The translations under genes and the position numbers were made by a program. A model generated the notes under the pieces. That model worked only from the letters and a program-made list of their open reading frames with translations. It searched no databases and was not told the origin of the DNA. A stretch of DNA of 64,000 nt from Mnemiopsis leidyi (lineage: Eukaryota; Ctenophora; Tentaculata; Lobata; Bolinopsidae), in assembly GCA_000226015.1 (NCBI GenBank), contig JH152694.1, positions 2,058-66,057 of the forward strand, read 5' to 3'. This document shows, in pieces, positions 15,813 to 28,300 of the stretch (position 1 is its first letter; each line of letters starts with the position of its first letter).

Positions 15813-16039
15813 CTGAATATAGTCATAGAGTTGTTACTCTAAACTTTTAGCTGTTAACAAAATGAATTCTCAATCAGGTTTCAATGAAACTCAAACTCTA
15901 AACTTTTACTAGTTTCATTTTTAAACTTTTTTTCTAGAAGTCATTTTTGAAATTTTGTATACTTATACTTATAGAACTATATTATTATTAAGGCATAGTA
16001 TTTTATCAGATTTTTAATCATAAGAAAATAAAAAATGTT
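15813..16039. other. Upstream flank of the spare Ras-association exon, no gene seen
   Basis: AT-rich sequence running into an inverted-repeat element at about 16,040. I looked on the minus strand for an exon encoding the first half of a Ras-association domain and found none. Confidence 0.4.
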
Positions 16040-16195
16040 CACGAAAATCCAAAAAATTTTGATGACATCATTATTGGCCAAACCCCCTTCCCCTTATCAT
16101 CATTTGGAAACCCCTCCCCCTAGGAGATGACGTCATATGTGAACGCCCCGGCCGGCCCTATTATAATAAGGGGTCGTTCACATATGACGTCAGCA
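16040..16195. mobile_element. Parts of two inverted-repeat elements (GGGGTCGTTCACA family), back to back
   Basis: The segment ends one copy with TGACGTCATATGTGAACGCCCC and starts another with GGGGTCGTTCACATATGACG, separated by about 20 bases. These ends match the element at about 40,432-40,803. The interior phrase with TTGATGACATCATTATTGGCC also matches there in inverse orientation. The second copy runs into the N gap at 16,196. No coding capacity, so this is a non-autonomous element of MITE type. Confidence 0.7.
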
Positions 16196-16205
16196 NNNNN
16201 NNNNN

Positions 16206-16242
<37 letters not shown>

Positions 16243-16262
16243 ATATTATATAATATAATATA

Positions 16263-16359
<97 letters not shown>

Positions 16360-16362
16360 GTA
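16196..16362. repeat. Assembly gap followed by a (CTA)n microsatellite
   Basis: Ten Ns (16,196-16,205) are followed by about 155 bases of CTA trinucleotide repeat with one short ATATTATATAATATAATATAA interruption. Frames across it give Val or Ser homopolymers and are not genes. Confidence 0.95.
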
Positions 16363-18150
16363 TAGATGATATGGTGCGGGCATGACGGTGACGTAATGTT
16401 TTGTACAGCAGCGCGCACCCGTGATCTAGTTTTAGTTGACGTTGTCGCGGTGATACCCGACTCACGCAGCTAAAGCTGAACGGTAGACGGATATAACATA
16501 TAATCTCGTCAAAGTTGACGAGGTGATATCCGTCCAACGTTATAACGAAATTTCGTTTGAACGTTGGACGGATTTGGTGTACAGCAGCGCGCACCCTCTT
16601 GTAGGTTGATAACCTACTGTCGCGGCCATCACGCGCTCTCACGCATTTCTGGCCTGGCGATATGAATTTCGAAGAAATTCTAGACGCGCATCGCCCGTTG
16701 AGCACCCTCCCGTCATTTTATTCTCTTCGCTTCGAATGAGGGTCGGACAAAGTCAGACAAACGGATTTGCTACACGTTGCCTTGTGCCTAGCCCTGCTGC
16801 CGCGAAGCGGCAACCTCCGGCGGCGTGAGACAATGACGGATATCACCTCGTCAACTTGCTGCTCTCATGTGTCACCATGGCGTTTCGCGAAACGCCAAGA
16901 TCGCAGCAAATAGGCAATGCAAAGCTGCGCGGCGAGCCGCGCGCGAGCAGTCCTCGCCTAAGCTAAGTTACCGGGCGTTGTCGAGGTGTTACCTGACGTT
17001 AGACGGATCTATCTTGTCGAGGTGTTACCTTGTACGGCAGCGCGCACCCTCCTGTCATTTTATTCCTCGAATGAGGGTTGGACGAAGTCAGACAAGGTGT
17101 TACCCGACCCGCGCGCGGCTCGCATTTTTCTGCTCTCCTCGCGTTTCGTTAGAACGTTAGACGGATATCATCTTGTCGAGATTGGAGATGTTACCCGACC
17201 CGCGCGCGGCTCGCAGTATTCGTTAGACGCGACGGATATCATCTCGTCAAATATCATCTCGTCAAGATCTATCATCTCGTCACACCGGGTGCTGCGCGGC
17301 TTTCTCTAAGTGTAAGTCTACGTTTCCACAAGGTGCTTACGGCGTTCACCTAACCACAGCACACAGGTGCTTACGCCGCGCGCGGCGGCTGCTGCTGTGC
17401 TACGCAGCTTTTCCAGCCGCCTTTGGTGGCGCACGCGTTGTACAATGCAGCGCGGCGCGCACCCTCCCGTTATTTTATTCTCTATTCGCTTCGAATGAGG
17501 TTCGGACAAAGTCTTGCCTGGGGACCTTAGTCTTTGTTGCTTTGCTTTCGGAGGGAAACGGCAGCGCGCACCCGTAGAGAGAGCCACGCAGCGCCCGGTA
17601 AACAAAGTCAGACAATAGCGGCGCGCTTGTCCATATCGTACTAAGTATACAACTATAAATATAATTGCCGTGTGACGGGAAACAGCTGACGTGTGATATT
17701 GTGTTAGTATTTGTATGGCATAGAACGTAGGCCTCCACTATGAACAGTGAAATTTTTGTCTCACGTTGTGACCCTTTTCAAGGCGGCGGAGGCTGCCGCT
17801 TCGCGGCAGCAGGGCTAGGCAACGTGTACTTAGTTGTACTTGTACTTGAAGCAAGACAATTTGTTGCCGTAATCTAGAGAAATACACAGCGATTGCAAGC
17901 ATTATATTTATTGATTATCAGGTAGGGCAGATAACACTGTGTTGCATGTGTTTACACATAATCATATGACATATCTGCATGAAAAGACATAACACGTTGT
18001 ACTTGTACGTGTTCAGGAGTGTGTGGAAAGCTATGAATAAGGTACTTGATTACTAATTTGTTGTCGATTGTAATTATTATGATTGTCTGACTTTGTCCAA
18101 CCCACATTCGATTTCGAGAACAAAATGTCGGGAGGGTGCGCGTGCTGTAC
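16363..18150. repeat. GC-rich composite repeat region with inverted arms
   Basis: Markedly more GC-rich than its surroundings and built from recurring phrases: GACGAG/CTCGTC next to GATATCCGTC and AACGTT, GCGCGCACCC, ATTTTATTC followed by TTCGAATGAGG and GGACAAAGTC, and GGTGCTTACGCCGCGCGC. A segment near 16,770-16,830 (CTAGCCCTGCTGCCGCGAAG) recurs inverted near 17,765-17,835. The same phrases appear at about 41,955-43,140. A matching phrase in inverse orientation ends near 18,083-18,150. No transposase frame is visible. This looks like nested non-autonomous DNA elements. Confidence 0.7.
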
Positions 18151-19386
18151 AACTACAACATTACAAATACCAAAAGAAACGCTTATTGCCAACAAAAACT
18201 TAACACAACTTAACCTGCATGATATTTATTTTCGATATATTCAATATTCAAACTTTGAAACTTCAAGGTCTTTTTAAGACGCCGTGCCCTTTCTGTGAAG
18301 CTTATAGTTTAAGTTATAATTATATCCATGTCACTGTCAGTTAAAAATAGGATAATTCTAGCTACCAGAAGCAAATACTTTTCTTCATGAAATATTATTC
18401 TTCCCACATTTTTTGTATTCAGGACATTCAATTGGGGGACTGGAAATCATAATAAACAGGCGTTTCGATAAAACTTGTGTTTCTAAAACTATCTTCTGGG
18501 AAAACAATCTCAAAATAACATCATTTCAAAATCATGAAGCCTCTAGATTTTAAAGGTCCAAAGAATCAAAAATCCTAGATGAACCTGAAACTAAAAGGCG
18601 TTGTCACTTCCAGCTGCGCTCAGGTAAATTAAAAATTTTAATTTGAGGTAAACCCTGTTTTGCCATCCTCTGGAAAAAAACTTTTATTAAAACAAAACCT
18701 ATTAATAAATAAGTACTCGGGTAGCCAAGTGAAACTGAAACCACTTGGACCGCAAACATAAAGCTAAAAACTCTGTCATAACTCAAGTTTTAGAGTTACA
18801 TTTACATAATATTCGCAAAATTCCCATATCTTGCCAAAAGTCAGGCTTGAAAATAGTATATATCAACTCGAGCTCACTTCGACAACTTAAACTGCAAACT
18901 GCTATTAGAAGTATTTACAACACAGTTGCAAAAACCTAACGGATTTGTTCCCGTTTCGTCAGATAACAACGATCGTACTTTTTAAAACTTTCATAAAATA
19001 AAACGTTTGAAAATATGAAGTGATTATAATAATCATGGTGAAACTCATATAAAAATATTGAAATGTGATTCAAATACATGCTTTTTCGGGGGAAGAACAC
19101 AGCTCGTTTGTAAAACACAAATTGTCAAATGTCAATACATCAATCAAATCCATTACCAACATTTGTAACAGATCAAACTGCTTTAAATTATAAAACTTTG
19201 TCAAAACGTCAATAATTCAGATAAAATTAAAAGATAAATTGGTTTAATTTCGCACACATCACGTAACACAACGCTTAGTCTCTGTTTCAACACTAGGACT
19301 TATGTGTTGGCTATTCTGAAGGGGGACCATTCAAACCGATCGATCAGCAAGGAAGGCTGTATTAAAGTATGTGGAAGAGACAGGAT
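18151..19386. other. AT-rich intergenic or intronic DNA, no gene seen
   Basis: Directly downstream of the stop of the giant coiled-coil gene on the minus strand. Only short ORFs without family resemblance are present. It probably holds the 3' untranslated region of that gene, but no nearby minus-strand AATAAA was found. Confidence 0.5.
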
Positions 19387-22300
19387 TTAAAAAGTGCATT
19401 TTGATCGAATTTTAAGCTCAAAAGTCTTGACCAGGGACAACATGTCGGCATACTTGCTCAAGAGAATTCCCGATTTGGCTTCAACTGCATCAGTTATTTC
19501 GTTTACCGAACTAAGAGTGTCGAATTCATGACACTTCACGACTGAACTAAGTCGATATAAGAACTTTGGCGACATACTATCTTATCTGTCTCTGTTTTCA
19601 ACGCAATCCTCCCTTGCTCAGTGTGCTGGACCTCAACTTAAATAAGAAAGAACAGTTCAAGAAAAACAGAGTTCAGAACTCAAGATTGCTACCTAGACTC
19701 AAGTTCAGTTCTCAATTTCTGAATCTCTTCATCCTTCAACTCGGACGATCTGACAAGGGATTCGACCTTGTCCTCGTAACTCCGGACTATCGTGTCTAGA
19801 CTCACTTTGAAGGCCGACTCATCACTCTCTTTCTCAGACCTTGCCTCGAGGAGTAGTTCGTTTTTCTCCGCCAACTCGGCGGAAAGGGCGGCAATCTGGC
19901 GCTCCAGATCGGCAGCAGAGTCCGAGGAAGGAGGAGTTGGGGTCGCAGGTTTGCTCTGGAGCTGTTCTATCCGCTTCTGAAGTTCACCCATGGACGTCTG
20001 CAACAAAGTTACGTTATCATGTGACTCTTTCAAAAACTTTTCACTCTGCTCTAAAGAATGACTTTTCTCTTTTATTTTCTGTTCCAAAAGAGAATTTTCA
20101 CGAACCAGCGCTTCTGTTTTGGAGAACATATCGCCCTGGCAAATGTCAATATGGACGTTTGTTTCACTCACTTTAAATTCGATATCGTCCAGCTTTGTCT
20201 CCAGCCGCTTACAGGAGTCCATGTTGGCATGGTTGGTGTGGTTGACATTACTGAGAAGAGAAGTCAACCTTCTCCATTCTTCCTGATAGCTCTTTACTTC
20301 GTCCATCATCTGCTCGTTTTCTTCCTGAAGACGTATAACTTCCTGCTTGGTGTTGTCCAACTCTGTTGATTTCTGGTTGGCCACCGTCTCGGTTTCGGTA
20401 AGAAGCGATTGGAGTTCGTTGATTCGGCGCGATTTGGCGGAGTTGTCGACCGTGTCGGTTGCGTTGGTGGATTCCAGGACGACGATAACGTTTTCGTATT
20501 CAGCGTTCTGGCCACGGAGGAGAACTATCTCTTTCTGTAAATCTTCAATCTGGGATTTCTTTTCTTTGTACTTGGCTTTCAAATCAACATATTCGCTTTC
20601 AGATTCTTCTGCCTTACTGGAGTATTCCTTAACCATTTTGTTTAACAATCGAATTTCTGTTCGCTTGTTTTCATCCGCAGTTTGGAGATCTTCAAACCTC
20701 TGCTTGTACTCGTCAACCGTCCTATCGTTCTCTTGGAGCCTCACTAGTAGGTCTTCCATCGACTTTTCAGCTGAGCTACATTTCTTTTTGAACGACAGCA
20801 CTTCAGATTCCAGGTTTTCGATTTGCTGTTGGGCTTCCTCGTATTGAGCCATGGACTTTTGGGCCATCCTGGTCTGAACGTCAAGCTCCTTGGAGACGGT
20901 CTGAAGAGCATCCTGCATCTCAACCTGGTCCGGTATCTGGCTGCCTCTGAAATTAACTCTCTCTAAATCTTCCTTCTGTTGCTCTAGGATTAAGATCTCT
21001 TCGCTGAGTACCTTGTTCTGGTTAATCCACTTTTTGATCTCCTCTGTCTGACTGCAGATTTTAGATTTGTATTCTTCGTGCAGATTTTCTACTTCCTCTT
21101 GGAAGTTGGCCTCAAGTTCTGCAATCTTGTTCTGACGTATCCGCTCTTCTTCGTTCATCTCGGATATGGAAGTTTCCAGCTGCTGATTTTCGGTCGTCAA
21201 AGATCTAACAGTGGCAGAGAGATCAACGATTGTAGAGTTAAGCCCATCAAGTTTTTGGTTTGTTTGATCGTCAGAGTTAGCAACAGATTTGACAAGGGGA
21301 GCATAGTCGATTCCGTTGGATAGACCACCAAGATGATTCCTGATTTCCTTCATCTCAACTTCCAACTCACGAGCCCTATTTTTGTGTCGTTCAATGATCT
21401 CAACTTGTCGAGAACATTCGTTGTTCTTCGACTCGAGTTCTTGTTGTAGGAAAGAGATTTCTTCCTCCTTTTCTTCAATAGTCCTTCTCAGCTTTATAGA
21501 GTTTTGCAAAGTTGAGGCTGAGTCGCGAGTTTGGATATCCCTTACTCCTTTCACAATAGAGAGTTCTTCTTTGACCGACGTTAGGGAAGATTTCACAGAA
21601 TCTCGATCAGCAGAAAGTTCTTTGCTTTCCTTTTCCAGCTTTTCAATGGTATCCTTCAGCATTTGCCGCTCACTAAGATACATATCTACCGTAGCGCTTT
21701 CCTCCTGCGACGTACGGAGACTGTCCTTGAACTTATCAAGCTGCTGTTCAAGATCGTAAATCTCACCTTTAGCGTCACCGAGCTGAACCTCGAGGGCAGA
21801 ATTCTTCTCGTTCAACTTCTGAACAGCGTCGGAACTGTCTTGCTCGGCCATCGACATCTTCTCGACTTCGTCTTCCATTGTTCTGGTGAAGGATTTCAGA
21901 CTGGCAACCTCCGCACGGTACATTTCGACTTGGTTCTCCAGATTATCAATATGGTCTTTCTTTTTCTTGGGATCAAGTCTTCGCTGGTAACCACGGATTT
22001 GCGCCTTGTATGATTCCAGCTGCTCTTTGGCTTCCAAATAAGTGGCTTCCATTTCCTGGTAGTCGATCTGGCTTTCGGCTAGATCGTTCTTAGATTTGAT
22101 AACAACATTTTGGAGGTCTTTTCTTTGGTTCCTCAAATCTTCGATTGTACCAAGAAGTTCAGCCTTTTCCTCCTCTTTAGTTTCAACAGTTTTCATGAGT
22201 TCGAGCGAAGCAGGACATTTTCCTCCAGAACAGTCATTTGATTTCAGTTCGTGAAGTTGAGCAGTAAGTGCATCGTTGAGATTCATCAGCGACTCAGCTT

Positions 22301-25300
22301 CTTCCTTGGCTTGCTTCACCTTCCTCTGATGACTCCGAACTTCTTCTTGAATCTGGTTGAGTTCAGCTTCAATATCAGCCTTTTTCAACCTTGTTTGGGT
22401 CAGCTGAGATGCCAGCTCATCCCGCTTAGAAGTGATGACGGTGATTTTTTCGTTCCCACGATCTACTTCGTCTCGAAGGGAAGAATTAAGACTCAGCAGT
22501 TCCGTAATTTTCTCACTCTTTTCTTTAAGTGACGCCTCTTGAACCGCGACAGTTTCATCAGCATCAGTTTTGTCAGCTTCCAGTATACTGAAATCATCCT
22601 GAAGCTCATCGAACTTTATTTGGAGTGCAGTGAGTTCGGCTGTTACACTAGAGTACTTGTCATAGTTAACTTGGAAGTCTTTCAGCCGGTCCTCCATTTC
22701 AGTCTCCTTTTTGAGGTGCTGCTCTTTGAGTCTAATCGAACTAGGACAGTCTTCAGCTTCGCATTGAGACTGAGAAGATGCAATCTGCTCATTTAAGGCG
22801 TCGATAATCATCTTGAAACTTGCAATCTCGTCGGATTTCTTAGTTCCCTTGCTCTCCAGAGAGTTGTTGTGCTTCTTCAGTCGATCAATCTCGGCATTAA
22901 GCAATTCGTTAGTGTTTTCGAAATCAGTCGCCATTCCCTTGAGATTAGCCACCTCCTCTTCACGTTGAGTCAGCTTGTGGTTCATATTTTCAACCACGGC
23001 GTTTCTACTGTCGATTTTTTCCAAAGCCTCCTCCAGTTTCGACTCCAAATCTCCGATCCTAGGGTCGTCGATCTGGACGGCGCAGTTAACCTTCTCGAGT
23101 CCTCGGAGTTGTACCAGCTCAGATTGCATGTCCTGGACTACCACATCCAGCTCACTGATTTTTTGTTCACGCTCGTCAATGGTCTTATTAAGTCCATCAA
23201 TAGCTTTGTTTTCTTCAATTAGCTGGGAGGAGAACTCTTTCAAATGAGTGTGTTCCATTTCCATCATTTCGACTCTGTTCTTCATGTAGTCGTACTCCTT
23301 GAGTTGTCGTTTCTTTCCTTCCAAGTCAGTATTAAGACCGTTGATCGTGTTTTGAAGCTGAACCTTATCGTCTTCCAAAACGTTGAGCTTCGACCTCAAT
23401 TTTTCAATGGTTCCAGACATGACTGATTCTAGACGCTGATTCTTCTCGCACAAATCGTAGTACTTTTCTTGGTACTCATCAAATGAGCCATCTTGGTCCT
23501 GGGCGGATGTTATGCGCTCGTTCAAGATAGCTATTTCTGCTTCTTTGGTTTGCACTGATATGTTGAGTTCTTCATTTGCATCCTTTAGAAGCCGGTTTTC
23601 TTCTTGTAATTCTGTTGCTTTCTTGACAGAGGCCCTGTTCTGGTCGATAAGTTCAGTAAGTTTGATATTGTCAGAACTCAGTTGCTTGTTTCTGAAAAGA
23701 AGCTGATCATTCCTTTTCTTTAAGTCGTCTAAATCTTTAGACCACTCGGTAAAATCGTTAATGGAAATACTGTCGGTCATTCCAGTACCAGATCTTTGCA
23801 GTCCATCAACCTCCAGTTTGTTGGTGTCCTTAGAAGCTTTGAGGTCAGCAATAGTGATTTTGAGATGCTTTATCTCGTCCTTTAGCTCGGCATTCCGGTT
23901 GGTAGTCATGTCAATGATCTCCTGATCTTTATCGACTTGTAGTTTCAGTTCTGCCAACTTGTTTTCCAAGTCATTATCGCCGTTTTGATCGTAGAGCGCT
24001 TCCACTTCGTATAGCTTTTCGGAGTTCAAACGCTCCACTTCTTTTTGAAGCTCCCGTTTCTCCCTCTTTTCCATCTCAACCTCGTTCTTGGAGGACAACT
24101 TAAACTGTCGGAACTTCTCCTCCAGATCTTTAAACTTCCCGTCCAGCACTTTGTTGGATTTCGTGAGGTTTATGATAGTTTCCCGATCCTTGTTCTGGTT
24201 TTCCTCAAGTTCCCAAATCTGTGTCTGCTTCTCGGCAAGAGCCTCCTTTAACTTAGTTGGAGAAACGTCCTTGACACTGCTTTGGGGGCTGATACTTTCA
24301 GCATTGCTGACTGCGTTGTTGAGGGCGGATATGACTTTGTCCTGCTCCATAAGAATGTTCTTTAAATGAGACTCCTGTTCCTTGATTTCGCCCACGTGTT
24401 TGGTGCTTTGAGTCTTTCTGCGCAGTGAGGTCTGGTACAGATGACTCTGAAATGGTACAACACTTATCGAACTGCTCACAAATCAATTTAACTTCTATAC
24501 AAATAAAGTAATACTTATTCGAAGTCGCTGACTAAATTCCGTAATGCCCACTTTCCAAAACTACACGAAAAAACTGTACCTGTATTTTGGATATCTCGTT
24601 GTTAGATCGAGGTACTTCACTTTCGTCCAACTGAAGTGGAGGCGGTTTCTCAACTGGTTCCGGCGACAAGTCAGTTTGGATCTGTGTGTCTACTGGAGTT
24701 GAGGTTATTGGGTCGGCTAGAGGCCGAGTTTTCTTCCTTGAGGCACGCCGAGAAGAGTGTTTTCGTAGGAAGGAGTTTGTTCGAGTAACCTCTGTTATCT
24801 AGATGGATGGGAACCGTCAGATTTGTTAGCCAGTTTTATTGGGAAAAGCGATCATGAAGGGGTTAAATTTTTGTAATATCATCAAGGCCGAAACATCAGC
24901 CCACATTTAGGCCGTGAGGTTAGAAATTCTGAACATACCTCCTGATCCTCGATCCAGATCTGAGGATACCCCTCCTGACAGTCCTCTATAGAGTCTAGCA
25001 GAACGAGCGGCTGATCCTCTAACTGTATCGTTTTCTCATCTGCAAGGATACCTCGTTTAGTGGCCTGTCTTCGGTCGTCCGTCTTGCAGTGGCACACGAA
25101 CACAGCAACAGCAAAAAACAAACACAACGAGTCAGTGTCAAACGAACGGACAGTCAACAAGAAAGAAGTGAAGTCGAGTCAAGTCCGGTAAATAGTTGTG
25201 CCCGTAGTTGGGTTGAGCGTCAATTCGCAAATTGTAAACGTCAATCCAGTAAGTGCGTCCAGTGAGAGAGTGAGGCTTCCCACTTTCACAACGACGCAGT

Positions 25301-28300
25301 GTAAGTCTTCTAAGTATGATCAGTTGGTGCTTCACTTGGTGCTGCTTCACTAGGGCGCTTTACTTAACGAATATTTACTTAACGGAACGTGCATCTAATT
25401 TTTGACGTCATGTTTCAACATTTTCTAATGTCAGGCCAGCGCGGATATTCTTTAGTTCTTAAAGCCGGCAACTTACTAATTGTTCTATTCGGGTACCACA
25501 ACCCGATGTAGCCCAGACTGCGTAAAAAACTTGCCTAATTACAAAATTCGAGCTGGCACGCAATATGAGGGCCGTTTCTGACATTTGCATGTCTTCTAAT
25601 GGTAGACAATATAATGCATGTTACCTGGAATTTCTTGCAGCGTTGCCAAATTCTCATACAATCACATTAGACATCTAACCGCCGTGCGGTCTATTAAATT
25701 TGAAGAGTAGATAAACGTGCGCGTCTTTCCAATACAATGACATTTTAGACTTTAATTACAGAATATCAGAAAAATGGACATCGTTAGCACTTACTGTAAC
25801 GAAAATGCGCGCGCTTGAGCGCGTCACCGCACCGGTTTGTTATGAAATATGATGAAGCCTCATGTGACGATCTTTACGATATCGATTATCGTTCAGAATT
25901 ATATCTGAATTTTCTAGATTCCGCAGCAACACCTTAAGATCTTTGTGTAATGTAACTTGTCTGTCGTTAAAGTTTGTAAGTTACTGATCTAGTCAAGTCA
26001 GTTAAGACAACACAACGTAAGTACTAACCGAATTCATAAGCCTTCATGATGAGTCTGTAGGCTAGAGGATCGTTATCAAGTTCGTCAAAACTGTGTAAAC
26101 ATTCGTCGATGATTTCTTGAGCTGTAGAACTTGGACGTAGTGACAACGTCTCGTCTTGGATATTGCCGTCCTTCTGAGAATGATTGGGGGTTAGACTCGG
26201 TGTGGCAACATAATTAGATAAACGCAAGTGATATCTACTTATCTATTGAATTTACACATTTCAAGAGTTACCTAGTCGAAAGTCAAAATGATTGTTGGGA
26301 AGGTTTACAGAAAATTAAGAAAAACGCTATGAAAATCACCTGACCAGGATATTTCATTTTACGATCATGGAAATATAAGTTCAAGGTTCAATCCAGTCAA
26401 AAAACATTGTCTTACCAAACGAATAAACTGCGTCCTCTAAAACACTTACCCTGCGATAGTAGACAGTGAGTTCCTGCGCGTCGCGCGGGGACACGTACAG
26501 GTAACTGTTGGTTACGCGCGGCACACCGTCCGTGCTGTTGTTCTCAACTTTAAGACTCTCTCCCAACTCTTGGAGTGGGTACTGGTGTGGGTACAGTAGT
26601 TTCGTCTGTTTTCCAGCTGCGGAGATTTGCTCGGTTAGGGTTTGGAATGTCTTCTAGCGACAATTTCTGGCAATGCGCCAAAGTTCTGCATGTACCTGAA
26701 CTTAGTGAAATGTTCAATATACAGCAAACATTTCCCCCTCTCAGATCCTGGGACTAACAGTTGACACGACCTTGTATCTGATACATGATACATGATATGG
26801 AACAAGTTCCACCAGGTTTTACCACGATAACACTCTGTCCTGCTACAACGGTAATACTAGCCGATGTTACAGAGACTCATTACCACGTAGAAGTACTATA
26901 TGTCTTGCTGAATTTCAGGCATCATGTAAATCAGGCAATGTCTTCACATCCAATTCATAATGACTTTTTATTAGTTTCTGGAGCAGGATGACTTAGATCG
27001 ACAACTATTTCTGCTGATTGAGCTGAAAATTTAGACACATTATCGACTTTCCGAGAAACCCCTTTAATGACCAATAGGTTTAAAGAACAATACGTTTAAG
27101 TCAACCTATCTTTTTAATCATCATAAAACTACAAAGTCTTCAAACTCTTATACAGCTACAGTGACCAGGTTTTATCTAACAGCGATCCGAGAAATATTCC
27201 CGATAACGTGTTGATAAGTTGAGTCTACGGGCTTTACATACCAAGAACATTCTCTTGTCATGTAAATTGAGGAAGCCTTCAAAAACCTTCGAATAAGAAT
27301 AGAGGACACATATTTCGCGATTTTTAAAATTCGTCAACAGCAGCCGGTATCATGTTATATTTCAGGAAATGCCGGAGATCAAGAAATTTTCCTGATGGAT
27401 TAATATTTCACGTGCTAGGTACGTATGATAAGGCAACACAAAACCAGATAAACTAGGGAGGTATTCCTAGTTATTAGAGGTACACAGTGCTGTAGTGGTA
27501 TGTGTCCCCGGTTAACAACACAAAGAGCACTCTCGGCCGGCGTTTAACACTCGTAAACATGTTGACGTTCTCTGAACGGGCAGCAGGCGAGTGTTGTTTT
27601 AACTTTTGTAGCGTGTGTCATGTCGGTAAGACCGGATAGCACGTCAAGTATTTGAGGAATTACGGAGAGATATGTTGTAGATAATATCTTATATCAGGCT
27701 TGGTTGTTGAGATAGGGAGCTTTAATTTGTTATCCAATATGCAATTTAGCTGGTCTACACAGGGCTAGGATTAGTGATACGGAGCAGAGACTCTAAGAAG
27801 TAAGGGAGCGTGAGAAAGTGTGTTTAAAGATAATACCAAGGACGGCTAAATACAAAATACAAATATGTCGCTTAGTTCCGTAGACGTGATACAATGATTT
27901 CTATAATTTGGTATGTCGTATTGCGTTAGTTTGGTATGTCACTATGTTATAGTGCGTTAGTGCTTGTAGCAGTAAAAACAACAAGCAGCAAGCACTGACC
28001 ACCATCCTTGAAACATCTACACACCCCGTGCCAGTACTAGAACCAAGATGCCCGAGAAAGTACTAAAGTTACACTTTCCCGAGATAAGCCCTACTTTCAG
28101 CACTGACACCAATCTCATGTCTACGGTAATGTACAGTTGATGACACTTGTCCTGAATTTCTGGCAACACTTTAACATCTGATACGCTAGGTTTGAAGGTT
28201 ATATTTTTAATAGTTTGGGAAAGTCGTCCCTATAATTTGTACAGGAATGAAGGAATGTGTAGTGAAAGTTGAGGGATAACTGATAATGTACATAGTGTAT

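Noticed and set aside
16190-16705. Minus-strand frame with poly-Val and poly-Ser
   Set aside because: Translation of the CTA microsatellite and composite repeat next to an N gap.
13437-24369. Many plus-strand frames opposite the coiled-coil exons
   Set aside because: Shadows of the minus-strand coiled coils, rich in Ser, Phe and Leu as expected from the complement of Glu/Lys codons.
25138-25350. Minus-strand frames between exons 8 and 9 of the giant gene
   Set aside because: Not needed to keep phase, no convincing splice sites. The joined exons 8 and 9 already complete the domain.
26617-26653. Longer version of exon 7 starting at 26,653
   Set aside because: The reading frame is open, but the phase would not fit exon 6, whereas the acceptor CTCCGCAG ending at 26,617 fits exactly.
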